From the NCBI GenBank assembly GCA_903935335.1, contig CAIZRG010000059.1, forward strand, positions 17,358 through 81,357: a DNA stretch of 64,000 nt, in the 5' to 3' direction. Shown one piece after another: positions 8,424-17,469 of the stretch. Within the stretch, counting starts at the first letter, position 1. Every line of letters begins with the position of its first letter. This DNA comes from Oligoflexia bacterium (GTDB lineage Bacteria; Bdellovibrionota; UBA1018). The notes below the pieces were generated by a model. The model did not search any database. It worked only from the letters and a program-made list of their open reading frames with translations, and was not told the origin of the DNA. A program made the position numbers and the translations under genes.

Positions 8424-10304
8424 TCACGCCCCAAAAGGAATTCCCTTAAACACTTCCATGAGTTTTTCAAGCTGAACCTCTGAAGCCACTGGGATTTCAT
8501 ACCCACCTCCTAGACAACCTTGAACTTGATCTTGAACCTTCATGGCATAAGAATAAGATAAAATTGAACTATAAGCAGCACGCCTCACAATGGGATCTGG
8601 ATCTTTGAGTGCCTGTACCATAACTTCACGGACCCTAGGATCAGAAACTAAACTCTTCCCTAAAATTTGAACTCCTTGTTGACGAACCTGTGGATCTTGA
8701 TCCTGAAGTAATGCAATGAGTTCGTTCATTGTCTTTTCATCAAAAGGACCTAAAAATCCTAAAGCAAAGCTCATTCCATCCGCTCCACGATAAAGCTCTC
8801 TCTCTTCTAATTTATAAGAAACTTTGTCTTTCAAACCGACAATCAGGGCTTCAATCAATTTTTTACGAAACTCAGGACCAGGAGGATTTATCTGTGCAAA
8901 GACAGTAGCCACATCATATCGTATACTTGAGTTTTCATGTTTCAAAAGCGCAAGCATTGACTCTATCAGGCTTTGATCTTTGGGATTAGCCACTGCAAGT
9001 GCAAATGCTGCAGATTTGCGAACCTCTTGATCTTGATCAGTCAGCACTTCCAAACAAGCTTGCTGAATTTTCAAATGACTCGGTCTTCTTCCAATTTCAC
9101 CTAAAGCCAAGATTCTCAATTTCGGGTCTGAGTTTTTAACTAAAGGGATAAGAACTTCAGGATTTTCAAAAGCTTGATCTAATTTCTTGAGGTGTTTTTG
9201 TCTCAGAATAAAATCGCTCAAACTCAATAAACTAGACAAGTTTCCATCTTCAATGATTTTTTCTTCAACCCAACTCTGACTTTCTTTGTTCTTCATCATT
9301 GAAACACGCTTAAAGAGCTCTGCTCGGACACTAGGATCGCTCCATACTTCTTCAAGACGATCCAATCGATCGGAGCCTGCATAAACTCCAAGGTGCATCA
9401 AATAATTTTTGATTCTTCCTTTTTTCTTAGCATCAGCAAAGGTTCCTAATTTGCCTTCTTGCTCGATGGCAATGAACTCAGTTGGTTCAGGGAATTTCTT
9501 ATCCTCTTGAGGCTTATTTTGAAACTGTATCGCTTTCTCAAGTGTCAAATTTTTTCTAACTTCTATGAGTTCAGATACAAGGATCGCATATTCTTTATTT
9601 TTTTCTTTTTTATTTTCGATTTTATTCAGATCGTATGACCCATATTCTGCCTGATGATTATATTTTCGACCAAATAGATTATAATACAATCTTGTATTAT
9701 ACTTAATCAAAATAATACGATGGATTTGAACAGATAAACCATCTAAGTGATCTTCTTCCGTAAGGTCTAAATCTGAAGTTAAATGTTTTGAAGTTCCTAT
9801 GATAGTCGTACTTTTTACTTCTGGGGCATTTTGATCTAAATTTTTAAATTTATATTTAAAATAGCTTCGAAGATAGTTTTGAATAGCAACAGTGCTGTGA
9901 CCTGATTTTTCAGAAAAATCAACTGTCATCAATGATTTATTTTGAACCTGATCTAAGCCAGGAAGATACTGATCAAAATGATGATAAAGTTTTTTCTCAG
10001 AATCTTGATCTAAAGAAGAATGATTGTCGACTCCATACCTAAAATCAGAAAGTGGCAAATTGTAAGCATAGTTTTTAATTTCACTCAGTCCTTGAATATA
10101 AGCCATAAAAGGGGTAGGGCTTCTCCCTATCCCAACTAAAATACAGTTTGCAGGAGGGCAAGCTTTTAGAAGATACTGAGAAATTCTCTGAATCTGAAGA
10201 AACTCGCTTTTATCTACTTTCCCATAAGCCCAGCAAGATAAAAATTGAAAAAATGTAAAAAAATAAGCAAGTTCTTTTTTATAAAAAATGAGTCTAATAT
10301 TCAT
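8424..10304 (-). CDS. Exported protein: degenerate PRTase-like domain fused to HEAT repeats
   Basis: The 626 residues begin with a hydrophobic export signal (about 10-26). Residues 33-150 contain GIGRSP (58-63), a LPLSDFRYG block, KKLYHHFDQYLPG and a hydrophobic strand ending in DFSEKSGHS (129-137). All of these recur in the gene at 26436-27371. The layout recalls a type I phosphoribosyltransferase with a degraded PRPP loop. From about residue 390 onward, four or more HEAT/PBS-type helical repeats follow, each with a D-x-D or DPxxR turn (for example DQDPQVRQQGVQILG). HEAT solenoids bind proteins. TATAAT lies at 10322-10317, about 12 bases before the ATG. Function is unknown. Confidence 0.65.
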   Translation of the reverse strand: MNIRLIFYKKELAYFFTFFQFLSCWAYGKVDKSEFLQIQRISQYLLKACPPANCILVGIGRSPTPFMAYIQGLSEIKNYAYNLPLSDFRYGVDNHSSLDQDSEKKLYHHFDQYLPGLDQVQNKSLMTVDFSEKSGHSTVAIQNYLRSYFKYKFKNLDQNAPEVKSTTIIGTSKHLTSDLDLTEEDHLDGLSVQIHRIILIKYNTRLYYNLFGRKYNHQAEYGSYDLNKIENKKEKNKEYAILVSELIEVRKNLTLEKAIQFQNKPQEDKKFPEPTEFIAIEQEGKLGTFADAKKKGRIKNYLMHLGVYAGSDRLDRLEEVWSDPSVRAELFKRVSMMKNKESQSWVEEKIIEDGNLSSLLSLSDFILRQKHLKKLDQAFENPEVLIPLVKNSDPKLRILALGEIGRRPSHLKIQQACLEVLTDQDQEVRKSAAFALAVANPKDQSLIESMLALLKHENSSIRYDVATVFAQINPPGPEFRKKLIEALIVGLKDKVSYKLEERELYRGADGMSFALGFLGPFDEKTMNELIALLQDQDPQVRQQGVQILGKSLVSDPRVREVMVQALKDPDPIVRRAAYSSILSYSYAMKVQDQVQGCLGGGYEIPVASEVQLEKLMEVFKGIPFGA

Positions 10305-10316
10305 CTTAACAAGAAT

Positions 10317-10322
10317 ATTATA
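10317..10322 (-). promoter_or_regulatory. TATAAT box close to the start of the HEAT-repeat gene
   Basis: A perfect -10 hexamer ends 12 bases before the ATG at 10304, implying a leader of about six bases and no ribosome-binding site. No good -35 hexamer is present. Confidence 0.4.
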
Positions 10323-10334
10323 TATTAAATATTT

Positions 10335-11321
10335 TTAAAGTGCGTTTTTAATTAAAACAGCTCTCCACTCGCCTTTTGCGAAAATAGCCGATTGCTCAAA
10401 AACTAAGAGCTTCTGGTAATGCCCTAGAATCAAAGGAATATCATTTTCCAGTAAACCTGATAAAATCAACCCCCCTCCCGGAATGAGTCGCGATACTAAT
10501 GCCTCTGAAAAGTCTAACAGAACAGGGCGTAAAATATTAGCAACAATGAGAGAGTACTCAGGGGTCAATCCTTGAGGAGGAAGCGCTTTATAAAACTGGA
10601 TCTTATCCTGACACTGATTGAGTTTGGCGTTTTCTTGAGCATTATCTAAAGCTAACTGATCCAGTTCAATAGCATCGACCCTAGATCCCAAAAGAGCCAG
10701 AGCAATCCCTAAAATCCCAGATCCACTGCCAAAATCTAAACATCGTTTATCTTGCATTTCCTGCTTCAAGAAAAAATCCCCTAAAAGCTCAAGGCAAAGC
10801 TGAGTCGTCTCATGAGTTCCCGTCCCAAAACCTGCTCCAGGATTGATTCGAATTGCTTTTTCGCGTTGTTCACCCGATTCTACCGTTTTTACCCACGGAG
10901 GAATAATCCGCCAAAAAGGAGGAATAACCACGCCCTCCCCTTGATTTAAGAAGGACGCCTTCCACTGAGCATCCCAGTCTTGAGGAATCTCTTCTTGAGG
11001 TAGACCCACTTTAAGATCAACGATTTGCCGGAGAACACCTTCAGCATTTTTAGACTGGGACAAATTTGAAAAATAAAGTTCAGCCTGAACCTGGATTTGG
11101 TCATCAATCCAATCGCGGTCCGATGGAGCTTCAGCTGAGTCGAAAATCCATAAAGCTCTCTCACAAAGCAAAGTTCCCTCATGAATTCCTACCAGTCCGT
11201 GCTGCCCAAACTGATCCCAAAGCCATGCGTAAAATACCTCTCGAGGGACCTGCCCCTCCCCTGGCACTGAAACCCGGCACGGAATACTAACGGACAACTG
11301 AGAGATATTCGAGTTTGACAC
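10335..11321 (-). CDS. prmA: Ribosomal protein L11 methyltransferase
   Basis: PrmA transfers methyl groups from SAM to ribosomal protein L11 in the cytoplasm. The 328 residues show the family's substrate loop NPGAGFGTGTHETT, SAM motif I LDFGSGSGILGI, the acidic IELD after motif I, and VANIL (the family's NI/NPPY-like motif IV). The N-terminal third corresponds to the L11-recognition domain and is somewhat longer than usual. It follows rng by 23 bases in the same direction, so the two are probably cotranscribed. Confidence 0.92.
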   Translation of the reverse strand: MSNSNISQLSVSIPCRVSVPGEGQVPREVFYAWLWDQFGQHGLVGIHEGTLLCERALWIFDSAEAPSDRDWIDDQIQVQAELYFSNLSQSKNAEGVLRQIVDLKVGLPQEEIPQDWDAQWKASFLNQGEGVVIPPFWRIIPPWVKTVESGEQREKAIRINPGAGFGTGTHETTQLCLELLGDFFLKQEMQDKRCLDFGSGSGILGIALALLGSRVDAIELDQLALDNAQENAKLNQCQDKIQFYKALPPQGLTPEYSLIVANILRPVLLDFSEALVSRLIPGGGLILSGLLENDIPLILGHYQKLLVFEQSAIFAKGEWRAVLIKNAL

Positions 11322-11344
11322 AGCGAGTCTTATTCTTCAATTCG

Positions 11345-14300
11345 TTAAACGGGGAGTCTTGATTGTCCATCTCCACTTGTGTCTCCACCGTTGCCATCCC
11401 CATCAGAACCACTGGATGAATCGGAAGAATCTCGGAATGCATCATTTTTTTTGAGTTGAGTCCCATAGCCAAACTGCTTAACCCCTCGATTATTTCGATC
11501 AGGTCCTCGACGGAACTTTCCCCCTCTCTTCCCCCGAACCCCCCGGCGATTTCCAGGTCCACCCACCCCTCTGACTGAGGCTTGCTCATGATTCGTTCGA
11601 GAAATCGGATGGGATCCGCCTCCTAAACGAGCCAAAGCAGCATCTTGCGCAGCTTGAGCTCTCAAAAATGCTAAACGGTCTTCCTCATCAAAAAACTCAT
11701 CCGACTTATTTCGAGAAGAAACAACAATCCCATCCCCACCTTCAGGAGCAATAGAAACCCCCTCTGAAATCAAAGCAGAATCTGAGTTTGTTCCTTCAAC
11801 AGAAGCCGCTGAAGAGACTTGTGAGTAAACCCCTTCCTGTTTTTTTGCAGAACCCTTATAAGACGGCTCGGAGCCATTTTGAGCTAACGGGGTAATCACT
11901 GCAGAAGAGGAAGAAGGAGTGACATTCCGATAGTTTCGATGCCTTTCTCTGTCCCGATTTCGGTTTCGATCTGGAGAAGACTCCTGGGATGAAAATCGTT
12001 CATGAGCCTGGTCTCTTCCTCTCTCAGTCCGCTCTCGCTTATCAGCTGTAACCTCAAATTGTTCAGGATGAAAATCTGCAACCGCTTGAAGATAAATCTG
12101 CTTTCGATACTTCTTTTCTATCTGATCCAATGTCTCTCGCTCTTCGATCGCTAAAATATCAATCACCTCTGAGTGAGCCTGAACCAGAAGCTTATTGACA
12201 TCCCTTTCAATTCCTGCTCTTTCGACTTCCCGCATGACCTCATAAGCAATAGTCTGCTTGCTCTTGATAAACCCTTTCCCTTCACAGTGAGTACAAGATT
12301 CACAAAGAGTTCGAATGATCGTATCCCGTGTTCGCTTTCGAGTCATTTCAACGAGACCCAGTTCAGAAATTTTTAGAATCGTCGGACGAGCACGATCTCT
12401 AGATAAAGCATCTTCTAAGGCTCGATAAACTCTCTGTTTATTCTCATCTTTTTCCATATCGATGAGATCCAAAATAATGATTCCACCACAATTGCGCAGC
12501 CGAAGCTGATAAGCAATCTCTTGAACCGCTTCAAGATTCGTCTTCAAAATGGTATCTTCAAGATTTTTCTTCCCCACATAACGCCCTGTATTGACATCAA
12601 TTGCAACCAAAGCCTCTGCCTGATCAATCACAATATACCCCCCCGACTTGAGCCAAACCTTTCTTTCAAGAGCTCTGGAAAGCTCTGTAGAAATGCTGTA
12701 GGCATCAAAGATGGGGATGTCACCATGATAAAGTTCAACTTTTTGCTTTAATGAAGGCATAAAATGAGAAACAAACCTTAAAACTTCATTATAATGGTAG
12801 CGAGAATCGACGATTACTTTATCAATCTCTTCAGTAACCCAATCCCGGATCGCTCTTAGAACAGAATTTAAATCCTCATAGACAAGGGCTGGAGCGGTAG
12901 ATTCAACTGCTTTTTCTTTGATTTCTGTCCAAAGACGAGTCAAATAATCAATATCTTGTTTAATCCTTTTTTCAGATTGTTGCCGCCCACTGGCAGTTCT
13001 AACAATAAACCCCAAATTCTTTGGACGATTTCGTTCAACATATTCACGCAATCGCCGTCGCTCATCCTCTCTCTCAATCCGTCGAGAAACCCCAACGTGA
13101 TCAATCGTTGGCATGCACACTAAATGACGACCCGGCAAACTGATATGGCAAGTTAACCGAGCCCCCTTCGTTGCTATTGGATCCTTAGCAACTTGAACCA
13201 AGACCTCTTGCCCTTCCTTAAGTAGATCTTGAATATTAACCTGAGGTCTCATCGGCCGACTCGTCGCTTTTTGCCGAATTCTACGATCCCGGGCTCGTTG
13301 AGATTTGAATTCAGACCGGTCTACTGGAGCAATGACGATTCGTCTATCAGAACTCACATCACTCACTTCACTTTCTGGTCGACCTGTATCCCCTTCTTTT
13401 GCTATTTCCACTTTTTGATTTTGTGCATCAGAAAGACCTGCTCGATCCGAAACAGACTGATCCACATCAGCAACATGCTCGTGATAATTTTCAGGATACT
13501 TTTGCTCCTGCTGAAGAACTTGAACTTCTTGAGCTAAGCTTTTTTTACGAAAACGTCCTCCTGTACTACGTCTACCCCGACGAGGACGCTTCCTCGGAGA
13601 TTCTGCAGGGGCTAAATCCTCTCGCTCTTCTGTACCCGAGACTTCTGCCTGCACGGCATCATTTTCTCGAGCAAATTTTTCAACCTCTTTTACTTGATCA
13701 GACTGAGGGTCTGAACTCGGCGCTAATGTCCCTGAAGGCTGGTCAGACTCCTGATCAGAACCCATTTCAATGGGCTTTCTGTCATCTTCATCATCTTCAG
13801 ATTCATCTGGAGATACATCTTGAAACTCAGCTCGTTCTTGATCATCAAACTGGCCTTCTTCAACCCCCTCTTCACCGATCCAATGCCGAGTTTCATTTTG
13901 AACTTCAGATGAAGATACCTCCCTACCCTCAAAATCTTCTGACTCTGACAAAGATTCAGTAGGAGAAAGCAATTTTGGATTTTGAGCTTCTCCTTGAACT
14001 CCTCCGTCAAATTCTTTGGGCGTATCTCCAATGCTATCCCCTTGTACTAATTTTTCAGGTTGACTTTGATTCTGAGTAGACTCATCTGAAGTCAGCTGCT
14101 CTTCTCCCTCTCCTGCCTCAGCCTCAAGACCAGATTCTTCTACTAAAATTTTCCCTGGAGTTCCTGACTCCCCTTCTTCTTCGGCCCAAACTTGAGGATG
14201 AACATAAACGTCATCCACATAAAGAAACGCGGCCTTCTCTAAACCAATATCGACAAAAGCAGCCTGCATACCAGGAAGAACCCGTGTCACCCGACCTTTA

Positions 14301-14425
14301 TAAATATTTCCAACAATTCCTTTTCCTGATGCCCTTTCAATGAGCAACTCTTGAATTTCACCACTCTCCATCAACGCAATGCGGGTTTCAGGTAAAGATG
14401 CATTTACAATCAATTCATTCGCCAT
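11345..14425 (-). CDS. rng: Ribonuclease E/G family endoribonuclease with a large acidic insert
   Basis: This enzyme makes single-strand cuts in mRNA and rRNA precursors. The second ATG (14425) is chosen because GGGAG lies five bases before it. The S1 domain begins at about residue 35 (GNIYKGRVTRVLPGMQAAFVDIG). It is interrupted by roughly 300 acidic, low-complexity residues and resumes near DLLKEGQEVLVQV. Catalytic metal ligands lie in AIDVNTG (about residue 612) and LDLIDM (about 657). The zinc-link cysteines are in CESCTHC (about 714). The C-terminal 250 residues are RG- and SG-rich and disordered. Total length (1026) is near RNase E, but the architecture is closer to the bacterial Rne/Rng family in general. 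prmA follows. Confidence 0.92.
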   Translation of the reverse strand: MANELIVNASLPETRIALMESGEIQELLIERASGKGIVGNIYKGRVTRVLPGMQAAFVDIGLEKAAFLYVDDVYVHPQVWAEEEGESGTPGKILVEESGLEAEAGEGEEQLTSDESTQNQSQPEKLVQGDSIGDTPKEFDGGVQGEAQNPKLLSPTESLSESEDFEGREVSSSEVQNETRHWIGEEGVEEGQFDDQERAEFQDVSPDESEDDEDDRKPIEMGSDQESDQPSGTLAPSSDPQSDQVKEVEKFARENDAVQAEVSGTEEREDLAPAESPRKRPRRGRRSTGGRFRKKSLAQEVQVLQQEQKYPENYHEHVADVDQSVSDRAGLSDAQNQKVEIAKEGDTGRPESEVSDVSSDRRIVIAPVDRSEFKSQRARDRRIRQKATSRPMRPQVNIQDLLKEGQEVLVQVAKDPIATKGARLTCHISLPGRHLVCMPTIDHVGVSRRIEREDERRRLREYVERNRPKNLGFIVRTASGRQQSEKRIKQDIDYLTRLWTEIKEKAVESTAPALVYEDLNSVLRAIRDWVTEEIDKVIVDSRYHYNEVLRFVSHFMPSLKQKVELYHGDIPIFDAYSISTELSRALERKVWLKSGGYIVIDQAEALVAIDVNTGRYVGKKNLEDTILKTNLEAVQEIAYQLRLRNCGGIIILDLIDMEKDENKQRVYRALEDALSRDRARPTILKISELGLVEMTRKRTRDTIIRTLCESCTHCEGKGFIKSKQTIAYEVMREVERAGIERDVNKLLVQAHSEVIDILAIEERETLDQIEKKYRKQIYLQAVADFHPEQFEVTADKRERTERGRDQAHERFSSQESSPDRNRNRDRERHRNYRNVTPSSSSAVITPLAQNGSEPSYKGSAKKQEGVYSQVSSAASVEGTNSDSALISEGVSIAPEGGDGIVVSSRNKSDEFFDEEDRLAFLRAQAAQDAALARLGGGSHPISRTNHEQASVRGVGGPGNRRGVRGKRGGKFRRGPDRNNRGVKQFGYGTQLKKNDAFRDSSDSSSGSDGDGNGGDTSGDGQSRLPV

Positions 14426-14446
14426 GAACACTCCCATTCACAGTAA

Positions 14447-14460
14447 CCGGAAATTTCCGG
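14447..14460 (-). promoter_or_regulatory. Perfect 14-bp palindrome in the rng leader
   Basis: CCGGAAATTTCCGG lies about 21 bases before the rng start codon, next to a second TTTCCGG. It could be an operator, or a hairpin in the rng leader. RNase E genes in other bacteria are autoregulated through 5' leader hairpins. The role here is inferred only. Confidence 0.35.
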
Positions 14461-14521
14461 AAACTTAAATCCTAAGGGAAACCACAGGCATAAAGAACAA
14501 GACGGGGCACTCCATCTCAAT

Positions 14522-14833
14522 TCAGATGGATTTTTTGAGATTCTGAAGCGTAAAAAATGTGTTGAGGGCTTGTACTTCAAACCACTTTCGCGCTTGCCCA
14601 AAAACTCTCGGACTCAGACCTAAAACCATCTCAATAAAATGATAGGAGAGATTAAAAGACTGAATTCTAAGTTGATTGAAAAAGGGCAATGTTGATGCTC
14701 CTAAAACTCTATCCCCAGCTCTACTCAAACCGGCGGCTTTATCTCCTTGCGGAAACACTCCACTCTTGAAAAAGCGGAACCATTCAAAATACTTTTTTGA
14801 AGGGAAAAACACGATTTCTTCCCAACACTTCAC
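14522..14833 (-). CDS. Doubtful small ORF upstream of rng
   Basis: The frame gives 103 residues from a GTG at 14833 and is open further upstream without any ATG. The composition looks protein-like (aromatic and basic, LSYHFIEMVLGLSP), but there is no Shine-Dalgarno sequence and no family that I recognise. It may be the relic of a longer gene or part of the rng leader. Confidence 0.3.
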   Translation of the reverse strand: MKCWEEIVFFPSKKYFEWFRFFKSGVFPQGDKAAGLSRAGDRVLGASTLPFFNQLRIQSFNLSYHFIEMVLGLSPRVFGQARKWFEVQALNTFFTLQNLKKSI

Positions 14834-15122
14834 TATCCCAATCTTAAGATTAACCCCAGTGGATGCAGATTGAACCTTAACCCTGGAATAGAAACCAAAC
14901 TATAAAACCCCAAACTGGATACTTAATCAGAACCCAAAAATTCACTTCTTTAGGCGAACTGTCAGGCAAAAGACAAACTTTTCTTTCCTATTGGAGTGAG
15001 GAAAATGAATTTCCTCTATTGTTTTTATAAGGGTTTTACAAAAATACCACTACCAACTTCTTAAACAATAAAACCCTGCATTTCTGTCGTCATGGTAACG
15101 AATTCGATTTGACACTTCAAGT

Positions 15123-15161
15123 AAAAAGTAGAAAATGAGCTTCTCAAGAAGACTACTTTTT
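15123..15161. repeat. Nested inverted repeat upstream of the deo operon
   Basis: AAAAAGTAG (15123-15131) pairs perfectly with CTACTTTTT (15153-15161), and a second stem (CTTCT/AGAAG) lies inside. It sits about 190 bases before deoC in an otherwise empty 518-base gap (14834-15351). It may be a terminator for minus-strand transcription or a leader structure. Nothing else was identified in the gap apart from a TTGACA at 15321-15326. Confidence 0.4.
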
Positions 15162-15351
15162 CAAATCTGTACCACTTTTCTAAGAGATCCTCCCCCTTTA
15201 GCGCAATTTCCTATCATTTTTACATTGACTCTTTCTTAGACCACAGTCATTTTAATCTCAAAATGAGTATCTTAACTGACTTAACTGAAAAGAAGGGATA
15301 TCTCTCAAATGAAACTGTGCTTGACATTCCCTAAATAGAGGTATCCAGATT

Positions 15352-16158
15352 ATGCTTCACTTAGAACGAGAATTTGTTGAAAGCTCTCAAGAAAAAAGTT
15401 CTTCTGATTTATCGAAAACACCTGAAATCAAAACAAAAAATGAGTCTACTCCAGTCACTCTCATGACTGAAATAAAAAAAGACAGCCTTGCAAGAAAAAT
15501 TGATCATACTCTTTTAAAGCCGGATGCAACCTACGAAGAAATCCGGATCATATGCGAAGAAGGCCGTGAACACGGTTTTGCTGGTGTTTGTGTAAACTCA
15601 TCACATGTCAGGTTGGCTGCAGATCTACTCAAAGACTCTGCGACTCAGCCTATTGCAGTGATCGGGTTTCCATTTGGAGCCATGGCTACACCGGCAAAAG
15701 CATTTGAAGCTCATCAAGCAATTTTAGCCGGAGCGCGTGAAATTGACATGGTTATTAATTTAGGGGCTTTGAAAAGCCGAGAGTACACTGAAGTTTTTAA
15801 AGATATCTACGAAGTGGTTCAAGCTTCAAAACCCTACCCAGTCAAAGTCATCCTAGAAACTTCAAGTTTAAACGAGGACCAAAAAATTATTGCCTGCTGT
15901 TTATCGAAGGCTGCTGGAGCTGCTTTTGTTAAAACATCAACTGGATTTGGTTCTGGAGGTGCGACTCGCGAAGACGTTCTTCTCATGCGAAGAATTGTAG
16001 GACCCAATATGGGAATAAAAGCTTCTGGTGGCATTAAAGATTACAAAAAAGCCAAAGAGATGATCTGTGCTGGTGCAAACAGAATTGGTACATCTGCCAG
16101 TATAACAATCCTCAAAGAGGCCCCCCTCCATGAAGATGAAACCCATGAAGCTCCTTAA
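15352..16158 (+). CDS. deoC: Deoxyribose-phosphate aldolase
   Basis: DeoC splits deoxyribose 5-phosphate into glyceraldehyde 3-phosphate and acetaldehyde. The Schiff-base lysine is K194 in FVKTSTGFG, the helper lysine is K223 in KASGGI, and the active-site Asp is D132 in EIDMV. The 268 residues include about 37 N-terminal residues beyond the usual length. The conserved core begins at M38 (ATG 15463), so the true start may be there. TTGACA at 15321 would place the mRNA start at or after the first ATG, which also favours the shorter form. It is the first gene of the deoC-deoB-deoA-punA-cdd operon. Confidence 0.92.
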   Translation: MLHLEREFVESSQEKSSSDLSKTPEIKTKNESTPVTLMTEIKKDSLARKIDHTLLKPDATYEEIRIICEEGREHGFAGVCVNSSHVRLAADLLKDSATQPIAVIGFPFGAMATPAKAFEAHQAILAGAREIDMVINLGALKSREYTEVFKDIYEVVQASKPYPVKVILETSSLNEDQKIIACCLSKAAGAAFVKTSTGFGSGGATREDVLLMRRIVGPNMGIKASGGIKDYKKAKEMICAGANRIGTSASITILKEAPLHEDETHEAP

Positions 16159-16185
16159 AAGCTCAATCAAGCTCGCTAAAACTCA

Positions 16186-17457
16186 ATGACAGACCCAACA
16201 AACTCTTCTTCATTGACACGAATCATTTGGATTGTCCTAGATGGGGTGGGAGCTGGGGCACTTCCAGATGCTGTCGATTATCAAGACACCCACTCAAATA
16301 CATTAGGGAACCTTTCTTACGCTTTTCAACTGAAAACAGGAAGAAATCTTCAACTTCCTTCCCTTGAAAACCTAGGCCTTGGCAACATCACTCCGATGAG
16401 AGGGGTGTCTCCTTTAGAGAAGGGTAAAGGCCAAGGCGCTTTTGGTAAAGCAAATGAACAATCCAAAGGAAAAGATACAACCACCGGTCATTGGGAAATG
16501 GCAGGACTGGTCACCCATCAACCTTCTTCAGTTTACCCAAAAGGAATCCCTCAGAGCAGCTTAGATCTTTGGATCTCTGAAAATCACCTCCCAGGAGTTC
16601 TTGCTAATCGGGCAGCAAGTGGGACTGAGATTATTCAGAGCTTAGGCGAAGAGCATATGAAAACTGGAAAACCTATTGTCTACACGAGTGCAGACAGTGT
16701 ATGGCAAGTCGCAGCTCATGAAAAAACATTCGGCTTAGACCGACTTTATTTGATTTGCCAGTCAGCACGAAAAATAGGAGATGATCTTGGAATTGGACGT
16801 ATTATTGCTCGCCCCTTTATAGGAAATCATTGCTTAGATTTTCAACGTACTTACCATCGAAAAGACTACGCTCAACCCCCTTCGCAAAAGACCTTCTTAG
16901 ATCTTTTGAATTCAAAGGGAATTCAAACTTTAGGAATTGGAAAAATTTCAAATATTTATGCAGGTCAAGGAATTCAATCCAATATCGATACACAAGGAAA
17001 TACGGATGGCCTCAAAACTCTACTCAAACAGATGAGCAAAACTCCATCAGGACTCATCTTTTGTAATTTAATTGACTTTGATATGCTTTATGGACATCGC
17101 CGTGATGTGGAAGGATTTGGGATTGCTTTAGAAGAGTTTGATCAATTTCTACCGAAGATAATGACTTCGATGAACCAAAGTGATTTATTAATTATGACAT
17201 CAGATCATGGCAACGATCCGACTTACCCAGGTACAGATCATACCCGTGAGTATATCCCTCTCCTGGTCTATAGCCCAGCTGAAAAAGCTCAAGGCTCAAT
17301 CGATTTAGGAACTCGAACTACCTTTGCAGATATTGGTGCTACGGTTTTTCACGCTCTTTTAAATAAAACTTATCAAGAAATGATGATTTCACCCCCTTCT
17401 ATCCATTCACCCACTCTTTCAGGAACCTCTTTCCTAGAAGAACTTCAACTCACTTAA
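16186..17457 (+). CDS. deoB: Phosphopentomutase
   Basis: DeoB interconverts (deoxy)ribose 1-phosphate and 5-phosphate, linking the nucleoside phosphorylases to DeoC. The 423 residues belong to the alkaline-phosphatase-like metalloenzyme family: the first metal Asp is D19 in VLDGVGAG, the phosphorylated Thr lies in DTTTGHWE (97-104), and later metal ligands lie in [18 protein letters not shown]. Length and motif order are normal. It lies 27 bases after deoC and 12 before deoA. Confidence 0.94.
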   Translation: MTDPTNSSSLTRIIWIVLDGVGAGALPDAVDYQDTHSNTLGNLSYAFQLKTGRNLQLPSLENLGLGNITPMRGVSPLEKGKGQGAFGKANEQSKGKDTTTGHWEMAGLVTHQPSSVYPKGIPQSSLDLWISENHLPGVLANRAASGTEIIQSLGEEHMKTGKPIVYTSADSVWQVAAHEKTFGLDRLYLICQSARKIGDDLGIGRIIARPFIGNHCLDFQRTYHRKDYAQPPSQKTFLDLLNSKGIQTLGIGKISNIYAGQGIQSNIDTQGNTDGLKTLLKQMSKTPSGLIFCNLIDFDMLYGHRRDVEGFGIALEEFDQFLPKIMTSMNQSDLLIMTSDHGNDPTYPGTDHTREYIPLLVYSPAEKAQGSIDLGTRTTFADIGATVFHALLNKTYQEMMISPPSIHSPTLSGTSFLEELQLT

Positions 17458-17469
17458 AGATTTAATTTT

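Noticed and set aside
13399..13962. A 187-codon plus-strand ORF inside rng
   Set aside because: It lies opposite the acidic low-complexity insert of rng. Its leucine- and histidine-rich composition is what such codons give on the other strand, and it has no ribosome site.
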